From contig JAIRQO010000009.1 of the NCBI GenBank assembly GCA_031256435.1, forward strand, positions 1 through 64,000: DNA of 64,000 bases, given 5' to 3'. Made by a program: the position numbers and the translations under genes. This DNA comes from Cellulomonadaceae bacterium. GTDB lineage: Bacteria > Actinomycetota > Actinomycetes > Actinomycetales > Cellulomonadaceae. Positions 27,069-37,563 of this stretch are shown in pieces. How positions within the stretch are numbered: position 1 is the first letter of the stretch; each line of letters starts with the position of its first letter. Under the pieces are notes generated by a model. That model made no database searches. It was not told the origin of the DNA and worked only from the letters and a program-made list of their open reading frames with translations.

Positions 27069-30000
27069 TTAGTCCATCGACCAATCATCGTCACCGAATC
27101 CCAGTGTCTTGAGGTTTTCGCGGATCGCAGTTCTCTGGTCCTCCGTCAGTTGATCTAGGTGACTTGACTCGATGTCGAGAGAGACGCGGACCGCCACCCC
27201 GTCGCTGACGAAGTGGGAGATGATCTCGTCGTAAAGTTGGCCGACATCGCGGACCAGCCTTGTCGTGTTCAGCGACCTGGTGGCGTGGAAGCGCGTCGGA
27301 GTGACTGTTGTCGTCGAGCCGTGGCCTCCGGTGTGGCCAGATCGTCTGGCGCCACCGGTCTCGCCACCTGAAGGCGCGCCGCCGCTCGTCCCAGTCTGAG
27401 CACCACTGGACGGCTCGCCGCTCTCTTCGTTCTCCTTAGCGAGCTCCTCGTCGATCTGCGCCTGCGCGACCTTGGGATCGACCAGCAAACCCTCACGAGC
27501 AACGGCAGTGGGGCTCCTAAGGGTCAGTCCATTGAACCGTCCGTGGCTGTAGCCGTCGGCGTACCCGAAGCCATCAAGGTCAACCACTACGACCGTGTCC
27601 ATATGGTAGATGGCGTCAAACACAACCTTTGGCTTGACCACCTTGGGCATGTAGACGTACTGACTAAAGTACTGCTCCAAGGCAGCGATCGGCACGTAGG
27701 GATTCTCAGACCAGAGATTCAGCCGGTCGATCTGCTGACGGAGCAATGTGGGCGAGAACGTACGCTGGACGAATTCGGCAGCATCTGCTTTGCGGGTGAC
27801 TCGTTCCACGAGAGTGCCATCACCATTCATTGAGATCGCTTCAATCTCTATCTTGGCGGCCCCAGGTTCCTGGTGGGGAACCAGAATCCAGCGATACGCC
27901 TCACGGATCGACCCAGAGACTGCCTGGAGCGCCTGTTCGACCCGAGACTCCGCTACCCGCACGTTGTGCTGATCGAGGTTGAGCGCATCCTTGCTCTCCA
28001 GTATCGACTCCCAAGCCATGCGTTGGCGGACGTTCGTCAGGAGGGTGTCGACTCGATCCACATCCGGGGCGAGAAAGAGCAAGCTGTTCTTGTGGATGCG
28101 GGCGTTGGTGCCTCGTTTGCTGAGGAAGTCGAGGGCGGCGAGTTCCGCCTTCGATGTGCCCCGCCGGGTATATGCCCGGTCGGTACCGAAGATCACCAGG
28201 CCGATTTCGGCGCTATCGTCCACGTCACTGCTGGTGGCGGGCATGCGATGAACGCGCTCAAACAGACCCTTGTCGGCCTCGAGGCGGATGGTCTTGGCCA
28301 GTTCGTCGGCGACCTCGTCGTCTTCGTAGTTGATGGCGCGCTCTTGAACGATTTGGGCAACGGTCTGCTGGAGCGACAACCAGTAGCGGTCGCGATCGCG
28401 GTTCATGTACTTGCCACGCTCGCCCAGACGACGGAGACCATCGCCTACATGGGCCGGGTTGTCACCTGGATAAGTCGAACCAAGTACGACGCGACGTTGC
28501 TCGATGCCGCGGTTCGGCGCCTCTGACCCAGTCCGTTCCCGAAGGTTCGCTAGCGGAGCCGTCCCTAGGAAGACACATCGCGCTGCGCGCTTTGTTGCCA
28601 TTAAGCGGCCGAGGATCGGGATCTCCCGGTCGACGGTGTCCGCAGTTGACGCTTCGCCAGCGATGTCGGCGTCGACGATCGGTTTCCAAGCGTCGGGTAG
28701 GTGGCTTGCTAGCTCGTCAAACACCTTGGGGTTGTCGAGCGGCACGGAGGCCGGCAGGATCATCGGTGCGGTGTCACCGCTTGCCCACAATGCCTGGACG
28801 ACGGTGGCCATCAGCCGCAAGACACCGCGAGTCCTTTGGAATCGTTCGAGCGTTGACCAGTCCTTATAGAGCCTGTCGAACAGCTCCGGGTGGATAGGGT
28901 AAGCAGTGAGCATCGTCTCCCGGTACCCCGGTTGGCCGACCTCGCTTGGGACCTCACCCGTATGGCGCTGGTAGTGCTCCATGAACCTGCGAACAACGGT
29001 GTCGCGTGCTGCAAGCTGCTCGCGGTCGAACGGCTTGAAGATACGACGACGGACGATCTCGTAAGACTCCGCAATAGTTGCGGGTTGCCAAGGTGACTCG
29101 ACGCGGTGGATCACTGAACGGAGTCGGCGCAGCGACTCGCGGCCGGCTCGGCCACCGAGCTCGGTGGAGTTCTCGATTTCGTCGTCATCCCCTGGCATCT
29201 CCCTCACGGATGAGGAAGCGGGAAGCGAAGCGAGCATCAGTGCCGTCGGTACTGACTTGACACCCTCGGTCAGGGATTGCACGAAGGTCATGTGCGCATC
29301 GAAGGTGCCGGCTGGTCGGTCGGGTGATGACCAAAGTTGCCGCAAATAGGCGACCCACTCGTCGATCAGAATGACGCACGGGCTGTACTCGGCGATCAGG
29401 TTTGCCAGAACCGTAGTTGGGGGTGGGGCGGACGCCTCGTCAAAGCGACGCACCATCTCGTAGCCATCTGGGCCACCAAGCTGATAGGCGAGTTCGCCCC
29501 ACATGGTGTTTGTGAAGGTCCCGTCAGGCTTGTCGTTGCCGAGCACAGATAGGTCGTTGCCCACCAGTACAGCTCGGTTGATGTTCGCCGGCAATGTGAC
29601 GGCATCGCTGTCGTCAAGCAGCTCGGTGACACCCGACAACTCCTCTGGGGCAATGCCCGATGCCAAGTGATAGACGGCCAGGAGCGAGTGAGTCTTGCCG
29701 CCGCCGAACGTCGTCATGAGGTCGACAACTGGTTCGCCGCCTAGGCCGCTGAAACGGCGTGCAGCTTGCTCCAGCAGGTAACGCAGGCCCCTCGTCATGT
29801 ATGTTCGGGCAAAGAACTCGCGGGGATCCTGATATTCGGGTCTCGCGACCCGTTGATGGACCTGACGGAGATCGGCTGCGAACTGGGCCAACTCGAAGGT
29901 CCCGCTGAGAACGTCGTCATGCGGTTCGACGGCGTCACGCCAAGCAGGGAGACCCGCCGAGTCGAGTTGAACCGAGAGCGACCTCTCCTGAGCTCGCTGA

Positions 30001-30446
30001 ATCCTCTTCTGATCGTCTTCGAACATCATCCGGCGGAATGTCCGGCGCATTTCATCCGCCTTGTCGGCCTGCTCGACAGCGCCGATTGCGCGCAGGATGT
30101 GCTCACCGTCCATGAGGACGCGCTCGGTCCGCTCCGACGTGACGCGTTCATTGTGAGCCCACTCCTTTCGGGCATCCCAGAGCGCAGACACGGTTCGACG
30201 GTCCTCGTAGGTAAGGCAGTCGTTGAACACGTCGTGCCACTGCTTGTCGAACACCCAGAACAAGTATGCAGGATCAGACTGGTTAGGAGTCGACCCTCGG
30301 CCCGACAGGCCGGCCGTCTGGCCAACGACCTTCACCCAGTCGCTGCCGTACCTGGTACTGAGTTGGGTCACGATCCAAGGCCCAAGCCCATCAGCCACTA
30401 GGTCAAGCACCCGGCCGACCCGTTCCTTGTTGGTCAACGATGGCAT
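27069..30446 (-). CDS. DUF499-family AAA ATPase with Swt1-HEPN-like N-terminus
   Basis: GGEPVVDLMTTFGGGKTHSLLAVYHLASG (DUF499 P-loop), CVILIDEWVAYLRQL; N-term VGRVLDLVADGLGPWIVTQLSTRYGSDWVKVV; start at MPSLTNKE. Confidence 0.85.
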   Translation of the reverse strand: MPSLTNKERVGRVLDLVADGLGPWIVTQLSTRYGSDWVKVVGQTAGLSGRGSTPNQSDPAYLFWVFDKQWHDVFNDCLTYEDRRTVSALWDARKEWAHNERVTSERTERVLMDGEHILRAIGAVEQADKADEMRRTFRRMMFEDDQKRIQRAQERSLSVQLDSAGLPAWRDAVEPHDDVLSGTFELAQFAADLRQVHQRVARPEYQDPREFFARTYMTRGLRYLLEQAARRFSGLGGEPVVDLMTTFGGGKTHSLLAVYHLASGIAPEELSGVTELLDDSDAVTLPANINRAVLVGNDLSVLGNDKPDGTFTNTMWGELAYQLGGPDGYEMVRRFDEASAPPPTTVLANLIAEYSPCVILIDEWVAYLRQLWSSPDRPAGTFDAHMTFVQSLTEGVKSVPTALMLASLPASSSVREMPGDDDEIENSTELGGRAGRESLRRLRSVIHRVESPWQPATIAESYEIVRRRIFKPFDREQLAARDTVVRRFMEHYQRHTGEVPSEVGQPGYRETMLTAYPIHPELFDRLYKDWSTLERFQRTRGVLRLMATVVQALWASGDTAPMILPASVPLDNPKVFDELASHLPDAWKPIVDADIAGEASTADTVDREIPILGRLMATKRAARCVFLGTAPLANLRERTGSEAPNRGIEQRRVVLGSTYPGDNPAHVGDGLRRLGERGKYMNRDRDRYWLSLQQTVAQIVQERAINYEDDEVADELAKTIRLEADKGLFERVHRMPATSSDVDDSAEIGLVIFGTDRAYTRRGTSKAELAALDFLSKRGTNARIHKNSLLFLAPDVDRVDTLLTNVRQRMAWESILESKDALNLDQHNVRVAESRVEQALQAVSGSIREAYRWILVPHQEPGAAKIEIEAISMNGDGTLVERVTRKADAAEFVQRTFSPTLLRQQIDRLNLWSENPYVPIAALEQYFSQYVYMPKVVKPKVVFDAIYHMDTVVVVDLDGFGYADGYSHGRFNGLTLRSPTAVAREGLLVDPKVAQAQIDEELAKENEESGEPSSGAQTGTSGGAPSGGETGGARRSGHTGGHGSTTTVTPTRFHATRSLNTTRLVRDVGQLYDEIISHFVSDGVAVRVSLDIESSHLDQLTEDQRTAIRENLKTLGFGDDDWSMD

Positions 30447-30447
30447 G

Positions 30448-33165
30448 CTAGAACAGCCTTTCCGATCCTGTGGTTCCAGCTGAACTAACTCGTACAAGTT
30501 CCGCCCATGAACTAATAAGAGCGTTGTATCGCTCTTGATCTGCAGTTCGGGAGTTGCGGACAGCCACTTCATGCAGCCGGTAAGCTAGAGCCATTGCGGG
30601 GTCACGCAGTGCGCCAAGGTGGCCCATAAGTTCTGCCGCCGCGACCTCGCCTCCGCCGTCAATCAGACGATCAGCCAGATGATGAACTGCCTCCCACGCC
30701 GTCGGTGTGCGATCGTCCTGAGGGGTCCACCTACGGTCGAGGTTGGTGGGGGGAGTCAGCTGTACTTTCCCTGCTTGACTCGAGACCAAGCCGGCGCGGA
30801 CGACGTCGTCTACTGAGATACCCAGTGGCCTCGCAAGCTGATCGGCATCGCCGAATGGGCCCTGCCCCCAACCAAAAGTCGCCCACCATTGCGCTGCCAG
30901 TCGGGAGGTCGCGTCGAGATCACCTTCTTGCTCGTCGAGCACCTCGCCAAGCACGGAGCTGATCAACGTAAGTGCTTGATCCACCCCGACACGTGAGCCT
31001 GCCTGGTCCAAGACTGCTCGATAACGTGAATACACTCTCATTCCCGGTCCCATCGCAGCTTGGCCGAGATCTACGGGTAGAATTGAAGTTGCCTGAAGTT
31101 CTTTTACCGAAATGCTGAGCTCTCTGCGAAGAGTTCTCGCAAAGTCAGATAGAGACGTGGTGCCAGCAGACTCAGGTCTAGCTCGGCAAACCATTGCGAT
31201 ATATGAAGCCACAGCATTTGAGGCCTGGGCTCTCATTCTGGTGGATCCAGTTCCGTGGATTGGCCAAGTACCTGTTATCTCAAGATCGGCTTCAACCATA
31301 GCGGTAAGGATTGATGCCCATCGCGTTAGTGCGTCGCCACCGCTCCCCTGCTCCTTTGAGGCATAAACGACAATCATTGGCAGCCCATCGGGGGTCCCTC
31401 GAAGGCTGTTGAACGTCTCCGTGAATCCCTCAATAAAGTATGCACGGGCCGCTGCCATATCACCGCCGTGTCGACCGGGAGAAGCGATCAACTCCAGACT
31501 CTTTGGGGTCAGAATTGTCGAGTATAGATCCGGGAATACCTCGCGTAAGATTTGTCGGTGCCAGAGATAAAAGTAATCCGAAACATCAGCATATCCGATC
31601 GCTTCGAAGTATGGTGGATCAGTAGCGATCAGGGTCTGGGCGCCGTGATTGGCTTGTCGAGCGTCCTGAAGCTCAATTGATCCGGTGCCCGCCGGAATCA
31701 AGGGCAGTGCTGCCAACATTGTCTTCACACATTGAATCCAGCTTCCGGCTCCGTCGTCCAGAACTGCCGCTTCCGGGTAATCCCATGTCATAGGTAGGTC
31801 AGGCCTAGCAAATGCTCGTTCAACCTTGCCAGCTCCGGATCTGGAATCGATTTTCCATGGGGTCTCGGTTGAACTCACCTGGGCCCGTTTACCAACAGCA
31901 AGTGCCAAGAAGGTCACGATAGCCTCAGCCCACTTGACGTCACCACCGTCCTCTAGAACGCGGTCGTAAGTTCGACCAACTAGTTCCACGAGCAGGTTCA
32001 AAGTATGAAGCTGACGAGAAGGAAATAGTTGTGCCCAAGTGTCTATTCCGTAGTTGGTGACTCGGATGCCTTGTCCGCGCGGGTCTATTGGCTGATCAAG
32101 AGCAGAGTCGAGTTCCCCAAGCCTTGCGACAGCGTCGATATCCTCGGAGTCTGGGCTCCTAAAGATCCGTCTTCCATTCACTTCCGACACGATTGCCATC
32201 ATTCGCGTCGACAATCGGCCAGTTTGTCCGATTTGCCGTAGGTACGAGGAATTGAGAACACTTGAGCAGTTTAGGCACGCGAATATTCCATCGCCGATCT
32301 TGGGGGGACTTGGAGCTTTTCCAGACACCTGGCGGGAGACAACGTTAAGGTCTATCTTATTGCCAAAAATTGTTGGCTCGATCCAAGACAGCTCCCCACG
32401 TTTCTTGCTTAACCACCATGAAGTCGTCAATATGGTGTCAATCCTGCACGCGGGATTTGGACAAGGAGCAGTACGCGCCCACAGCCACGCGACCGGCTTC
32501 TCGCCAGGGCGTGCATGGTATAGAGGCCTTAGCCTCGCCTCCATCTCGCGACTAACCAGGTCGGAGTAATGGCTTACGTCGCGAGCGAGTCCACTTAATC
32601 CCACATAGTGCTCCTGCCCTAAGTCAACCTGGAGTGATTCATTCGCCCGTTTTCCTTTAGCGTTACGGATACGCTTGGGCAGTGGATGTATTGGTTGCCT
32701 ACCATAAAGTGCGGGGGCAATCTCAGTTAACGCGCGGGAAATGAGGGCTGGCACGGGGTTTAAGTCTGAGCCCATTGTGGCCAACCCAAGGCGTTGGGCT
32801 TCGATCAAAGTAGAACCACCCCCGCAGAACGGGTCGGCGACAGAAGGCAACCCTTCCGGGTATTCGCTAACTAGAACGGAACGGGCTTCATCTAAAGTAT
32901 CGCTTGCCGGAACATCAGCCCCGTTCTCAACTAGCCTCTTGATGATCCCCAGCAGGTGCGATCGACCATCCTCGGTCCCAGGATCATCAACAAGAGATGC
33001 GAACAGCAGCGCTCGCCATGCTGGAAGCGGCATTGGCGCAAACCATTTGTGGACATTACGGATCGTCCCGGTCTTCCGGTCTTTATCCGCCTTGCAAGCG
33101 CGATTGATCTCTTCGAGAGGCAGGGCCACTTCGATGAGTTTTCGCTGTCTGAGCGTTTCGGTCAT
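30448..33165 (-). CDS. DUF1156-containing DNA methyltransferase
   Basis: LIEVALPLEEINRACKADKDRKTGTIRNVHKWFAPMPLPAWRALLFASL; DPFCGGGSTLIEAQRLGL; TDPPYFEAIGYADVSDYFYLWHRQIL. Confidence 0.9.
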   Translation of the reverse strand: MTETLRQRKLIEVALPLEEINRACKADKDRKTGTIRNVHKWFAPMPLPAWRALLFASLVDDPGTEDGRSHLLGIIKRLVENGADVPASDTLDEARSVLVSEYPEGLPSVADPFCGGGSTLIEAQRLGLATMGSDLNPVPALISRALTEIAPALYGRQPIHPLPKRIRNAKGKRANESLQVDLGQEHYVGLSGLARDVSHYSDLVSREMEARLRPLYHARPGEKPVAWLWARTAPCPNPACRIDTILTTSWWLSKKRGELSWIEPTIFGNKIDLNVVSRQVSGKAPSPPKIGDGIFACLNCSSVLNSSYLRQIGQTGRLSTRMMAIVSEVNGRRIFRSPDSEDIDAVARLGELDSALDQPIDPRGQGIRVTNYGIDTWAQLFPSRQLHTLNLLVELVGRTYDRVLEDGGDVKWAEAIVTFLALAVGKRAQVSSTETPWKIDSRSGAGKVERAFARPDLPMTWDYPEAAVLDDGAGSWIQCVKTMLAALPLIPAGTGSIELQDARQANHGAQTLIATDPPYFEAIGYADVSDYFYLWHRQILREVFPDLYSTILTPKSLELIASPGRHGGDMAAARAYFIEGFTETFNSLRGTPDGLPMIVVYASKEQGSGGDALTRWASILTAMVEADLEITGTWPIHGTGSTRMRAQASNAVASYIAMVCRARPESAGTTSLSDFARTLRRELSISVKELQATSILPVDLGQAAMGPGMRVYSRYRAVLDQAGSRVGVDQALTLISSVLGEVLDEQEGDLDATSRLAAQWWATFGWGQGPFGDADQLARPLGISVDDVVRAGLVSSQAGKVQLTPPTNLDRRWTPQDDRTPTAWEAVHHLADRLIDGGGEVAAAELMGHLGALRDPAMALAYRLHEVAVRNSRTADQERYNALISSWAELVRVSSAGTTGSERLF

Positions 33166-36100
33166 TTCTGACTCATTTCAGTTGCGTCGTTCCAGAAGGG
33201 GTCCCAGTCGAAGTCGACGCGTGCAGCGCGTGGATCAATTGGGTTGGTCAGGGGGTTTCGGAGGTAGCGGACCGTGGTGCTGTCATCCGGATGAACTCGG
33301 ACAAGGGCGAGGACCGAGTGGTATTGCTTGTTCAATGCAGTGACCGCCTCTTGGCGCGTGAGTTCGAAGGTTGAACCGCCCTCAACCCTCCCCTTGACTT
33401 CAATGAAGTCAAGACCGGTTGGGGTTCGCGACTCGATGTCGTACCCGGGCCAGCTGTGGTGCTTCTCCTCTGGATGATGGTGCAGTGCGTGCTCTACGCG
33501 CAGCACCGCGTCGACGGCGATCCGCTCGATACGCTGCGTCTCGCGCGCGTGGCGATCCGCTCCCTCGGGGTCAGTTAGAGCGTCGAGCCAACCCTGGGTG
33601 AGGACTAGGCAGGCGCCAGTGATCCTTGGAGGGCGTACCGAGATGTCGCGTTCTAGTTGTAGTTCTGCAACTCGACGATCAAGCCGTCGCGTGAGGACGT
33701 CTGCCCGTTCGCGCATCTGCGAGGCCGGCAGACGAGTCCTCTTACCGGCGGCTTCCTGCTCGGCCAGTTCAAAAGCTCGGCGGTCCCAGTAGTTGATTTC
33801 CCGGAGGAGTCGTTCCTTGACAAGCCGCTCGGTTTTGTCGACTTGCTCCTGCACTCGATTGCGGACCTCGTCGGCGTGGGTTCTGGCAACCGTAACTGAT
33901 GCTTGTCGGACGACGTGCTCAACAAGGTCCGCGCCGTTGGCCCACTGCTCGCCGAGAACAGTCGAAGCGGCAGCTCGTTCCTCTGGCTCAGCAGGATCGT
34001 AGTTGGGAATTGGCGATCCAGATAGTGCGATGATTTCGCCATCGGGATTCACACGAAGGTACTGAGCCCGGCGTGAGATGACGCGTGGCTGACCGTTGGT
34101 GCCGGTTCTGCCGTCGGTGACGTCGTGTTCGAGGAGGCAGATAACGTAAGGAGTCGTGTCCGCGTCAGAGCGATCTACAAGAATCGCTCCTCGTCGTAGC
34201 GCATCGTGATTCTTGTCGGAGATGACTCCCATCGTCGCATTCACAAGAGGATGTCCGGGGTGCAGCAAGGTCGCCACAACTTCGCTTCCCGGGATCCGAA
34301 GGTACTTAGGGTCGAAGGCGACGCGGTGGTAGGAGTTGACAACAGGCATGCCTCGGCCGGTGATCCGGTCTTGGTCTTTTACAGCTGACGGAACACGCGG
34401 TATCTCAAACCTGTGGTTCTCGCGCATTCGGAGAGATCCTCCGAGGGCTTTGAAGGCTCTATGGAAGAAGGCTTCTACGTGGTGTGGCTGCAGCCGGCCA
34501 GCCTCCGCCCGCTCCATATCTAGGCGCACGCGCTCGACGTCTGACTCGGCCATCGATGACGGAACCAGCTGGTTCCGATGCAAAAGTTCCGGGATGCCCT
34601 CAGCGATACGCGGCTCGACGATCTCCGCGAGGTAGCGCTCCCGCTCCTCAGGGCTGTCTTCGCGGATCGCCTGGATCATCAGGTCGCGAAGGGCGTTGCC
34701 TTCAAAGAGTTCTCCGAGGATGTCGTAGACCTGACCTGATCCGCCAAGTGCTGCGCGCTGCTCCTCGATCTTGTCGAGGAGGCGGCGGTGCACGTCACCT
34801 TCGCGGGTGTCGTGTGCGAGCAGTGACCACATGAAGCAGGTGTTTGGCTGGCCGATGCGGTGGACTCGACCAAATCGCTGTTCGATGCGGTTTGGGTTCC
34901 AGGGGAGGTCGTAGTTGATCAACAGGTGGCAGTTACGGTGGAGGTTGATGCCCTCGCCTGCGGCATCGGTGGCGATAAGGAACACACACTGGTCGTCCTG
35001 CTCAAAGGTCTCCTTGGCCTTCTTCCGATCCTCGCGCTTGGTCCCACCGTGGATGGTGATCATTGCGTTGTCGCGGCCTAGATGCTGCGTCAACCGTTCG
35101 ACGAGGTCGTTCAGCGTGTCCTTGTGTTCGGTAAAGATGATGACCTTGCGGCGGGCACCGGTGTCATTTCGCATCTCCAAGTCGTCATCTAGCGTGTCTC
35201 GGAGTGCGTTCCACTTCGAGTAGGACGGCGACGCCTTCACGCGCGCAGATGTGTCAACGAGTCCCTCGAGGACGTGGATCTCGTGATGGAGTTCTTCCGG
35301 CGTACGGGACGCGGTGACGCCAGTGGCAGCAGCCTCCTCGCGCGCCTCGCGCTCCTCGTCGGTCAGGTCGTCGTCGTCGTCCGGGTAGTCAACGTCATCT
35401 GAGATGCTTCGCCGGTTGGCGAGAGCATCGCGAAGCTCTTCCTCTAGGCGTCGTTTCCGCCGTTCAAGTGATCTGTGGATTGCTGCGGGCGAGGAAGCAA
35501 GGCGGCGTTGCAGGGTCGTCAGGGCGAAGCCAACGGCGTTGCGGCGACGTTTGTCGCTGGAGTCGTCGACCTTGTTCATCTCGGTCTTGACGTAGTCAGT
35601 CACTGCCGCATACAGGTCCCGTTCCGGGCCTGACAGCTCGTAGGCCACGGTGCTCGCGTAACGGCGCGGGAACAGTCTGGTGCCCTCGAATGTGTAGAGC
35701 TTCTCCTTGGTGAGTCGGCGCATGAGATCTGAGACATCGACGCGACGGGTACCTTCGCGAGCAACGCCTTCGAACCTGTCGGAGTCCAGAAGCGCCATGA
35801 ACAGCTGGAACTGGGACTCCTTTCCTGAGTGCGGCGTCGCAGTCATAAGGAGAAGGTTCCGAGCATGGGCGCCAAGCGCCTCAGCCATCTCGTATCGCTT
35901 GGTCTTTCGTATCTCCCCGCCCCACTCGCTGGCTGACATCTTGTGAGCCTCGTCGAAGATGACGAGATCCCAATCGACGTCGCGTGCCTTGTCCTGTATG
36001 CCCTCGCTGTTGCGTGAGAGCACGTCCAGCCTGGCCAGCCAGAGTCCGCCTCGCGTGAACGGGTTTGCCTCGCCGACTACCTTGTCTCGGGTGAGGACTT

Positions 36101-36713
36101 CGGGCTCGAGGCTGAACTTCTCGCGGAGTTCCTCGTCCCACTGATCGACCAACGATCCAGGTGCGATGATCAGAACATTGGCCGCATCGCCGCGGAGCAT
36201 GAGTTCCTTGACCAGAAGCCCTGCCATGATCGTCTTACCAGCGCCCGGGTCATCAGCCAGCACGTACCGCAGCGGTTGCTTGTTCAGCATGATGTCGTAC
36301 ACCGCAGTCAGCTGGTGCGGGAGTGGCTGGACGCTACTGGTGCCGAGCGCAGCCTGCGGATCGAAGAGGTATGACAAGCGCATCCGTCGGGCCTCGGCCG
36401 CGAGGAGGAATGCGTTCGGATCGGCGTCGAAGGAGAAAGCCAGGCCGGGGTCAACTGTCTTCAGGTCAGCGAGTTGGTCGGCGTAAACGATGCGCTCGAC
36501 GATCCCCGACGTGGTTCGGTACATGACGTTCGCCGAGTCATCCGTAAGGCGTTCGATACCGACGATCTTGACTGGGTCTGCCTGGGTTGCCAAGCCCGTC
36601 ACAGACGCGCCAACCTTGAGGATGTCGTACAGCGAGCGCGAGGGCGTGCCGCTGTCGTGCGCGTAATACTTAGCCTGGTAGTCCGTCAGTGGGGAGGTCA
36701 TTGAGACTCCCAC
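33162..36713 (-). CDS. SNF2/DEAD-like helicase with C-terminal DUF3883
   Basis: LPHQLTAVYDIMLNKQPLRYVLADDPGAGKTIMAGLLVKEL, IFDEAHKMSA, RFGRVHRIGQ; C-term YDIESRTPTGLDFIEVKGRV; GTG 36713 or ATG 36701 start. Confidence 0.9.
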   Translation of the reverse strand: MGVSMTSPLTDYQAKYYAHDSGTPSRSLYDILKVGASVTGLATQADPVKIVGIERLTDDSANVMYRTTSGIVERIVYADQLADLKTVDPGLAFSFDADPNAFLLAAEARRMRLSYLFDPQAALGTSSVQPLPHQLTAVYDIMLNKQPLRYVLADDPGAGKTIMAGLLVKELMLRGDAANVLIIAPGSLVDQWDEELREKFSLEPEVLTRDKVVGEANPFTRGGLWLARLDVLSRNSEGIQDKARDVDWDLVIFDEAHKMSASEWGGEIRKTKRYEMAEALGAHARNLLLMTATPHSGKESQFQLFMALLDSDRFEGVAREGTRRVDVSDLMRRLTKEKLYTFEGTRLFPRRYASTVAYELSGPERDLYAAVTDYVKTEMNKVDDSSDKRRRNAVGFALTTLQRRLASSPAAIHRSLERRKRRLEEELRDALANRRSISDDVDYPDDDDDLTDEEREAREEAAATGVTASRTPEELHHEIHVLEGLVDTSARVKASPSYSKWNALRDTLDDDLEMRNDTGARRKVIIFTEHKDTLNDLVERLTQHLGRDNAMITIHGGTKREDRKKAKETFEQDDQCVFLIATDAAGEGINLHRNCHLLINYDLPWNPNRIEQRFGRVHRIGQPNTCFMWSLLAHDTREGDVHRRLLDKIEEQRAALGGSGQVYDILGELFEGNALRDLMIQAIREDSPEERERYLAEIVEPRIAEGIPELLHRNQLVPSSMAESDVERVRLDMERAEAGRLQPHHVEAFFHRAFKALGGSLRMRENHRFEIPRVPSAVKDQDRITGRGMPVVNSYHRVAFDPKYLRIPGSEVVATLLHPGHPLVNATMGVISDKNHDALRRGAILVDRSDADTTPYVICLLEHDVTDGRTGTNGQPRVISRRAQYLRVNPDGEIIALSGSPIPNYDPAEPEERAAASTVLGEQWANGADLVEHVVRQASVTVARTHADEVRNRVQEQVDKTERLVKERLLREINYWDRRAFELAEQEAAGKRTRLPASQMRERADVLTRRLDRRVAELQLERDISVRPPRITGACLVLTQGWLDALTDPEGADRHARETQRIERIAVDAVLRVEHALHHHPEEKHHSWPGYDIESRTPTGLDFIEVKGRVEGGSTFELTRQEAVTALNKQYHSVLALVRVHPDDSTTVRYLRNPLTNPIDPRAARVDFDWDPFWNDATEMSQK

Positions 36714-36810
36714 TGGGCAGGGCGTTGTTGCTGCGAAGAGTTATTGTGAACCCAAGTGACGGTGTGAATCATGCCCGGCCACCGCCGAGCAGTACGTTTA
36801 GGCTAGGCGC

Positions 36811-36886
36811 TGGAGCCTGGAGCCTGGAGCCTGGAGCCTGGAGCCTGGAGCCTGGAGCCTGGAGCCTGGAGCCTGGAGCCTGGAGC
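36811..36886. repeat. 7-bp VNTR (TGGAGCC), 10 full copies plus 6 nt
   Basis: Perfect array read directly in sequence. Confidence 0.97.
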
Positions 36887-37094
36887 GATGTTATCGCAGG
36901 TCAACGGCACAAACGCGGAGGCTCGCCGTCCGATCCAGGTACTTGTCAAGGCCATAGCGGCAAGGATGCCATACGAGCCTCGGCTCAATCTCGTCGAGGT
37001 CGCAGGCCGAACTATCTCCAGTCCATTTCCGTAATGGTTGCAGACGACGAGACCCTGCGACTCCGCTTCGCCTCCGCTCAGGGTGACGGGGGGT

Positions 37095-37245
37095 TGGGCG
37101 TGGTTTCGACCGTCGCGCCTTGCGGCGCTGGCTCAACCACCCGTGACGGGTTAGGTCCAGGGTTTCGACCGTCGCGCTTGGGGACGCTGGCTCAACCACC
37201 CGTGATGGGTTTGGTCCGTGGTTTCGATGCGGGATGCAGGCCTCC
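37095..37245. repeat. ~58-bp tandem intergenic repeat related to the MITE/REP family
   Basis: ggtttcgaccgtcgcgc[ct]t..gg.[ga]cgctggctcaaccacccgtga[ct]gggtt[ta]ggtcc twice, third degenerate. Confidence 0.7.
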
Positions 37246-37301
37246 CGGCTCAACCGACAAAGGTAGCCTGGCCCAACCGCCGTCACCATGATTCTCTTGC
37301 T

Positions 37302-37328
37302 GCATCATGGGTGATGCTGATATGATGC
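37302..37328. promoter_or_regulatory. Operator-like half-sites at vapBC promoter
   Basis: GCATCA-TGGG-TGATGC and a further TGATGC immediately upstream of GTG 37333. Confidence 0.5.
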
Positions 37329-37332
37329 GGGG

Positions 37333-37563
37333 GTGCGCACCACTGTTGATTTTCCTGCTCCAATAGCCCACCGAATCCGGGAGATTGCCCATGAGCGCGG
37401 AATGTCACGCTCGGCCATTGCGGTGGAGTTGACTCAGCGGGGCCTGGCTAGCCTCGCCGAACCACCCCGCGTTCAACCCAGTCAACGGTCAGGATTCCCC
37501 ACGGTGCGGATCGGCAGGACCGTAACCGCCGCCGAGATTGCGGATTTCCTCGATGAAGACTAA
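37333..37563 (+). CDS. RHH VapB-like antitoxin
   Basis: MRTTVDFPAPIAHRIREIAHERGMSRSAIAVELTQRGL. Confidence 0.8.
   Translation: MRTTVDFPAPIAHRIREIAHERGMSRSAIAVELTQRGLASLAEPPRVQPSQRSGFPTVRIGRTVTAAEIADFLDED

Noticed and set aside
36803-36988. 61-aa minus ORF encoding repeats APGSRLQ
   Set aside because: Translation of the 7-bp VNTR; no start context or homology expected, so treated as non-coding repeat.
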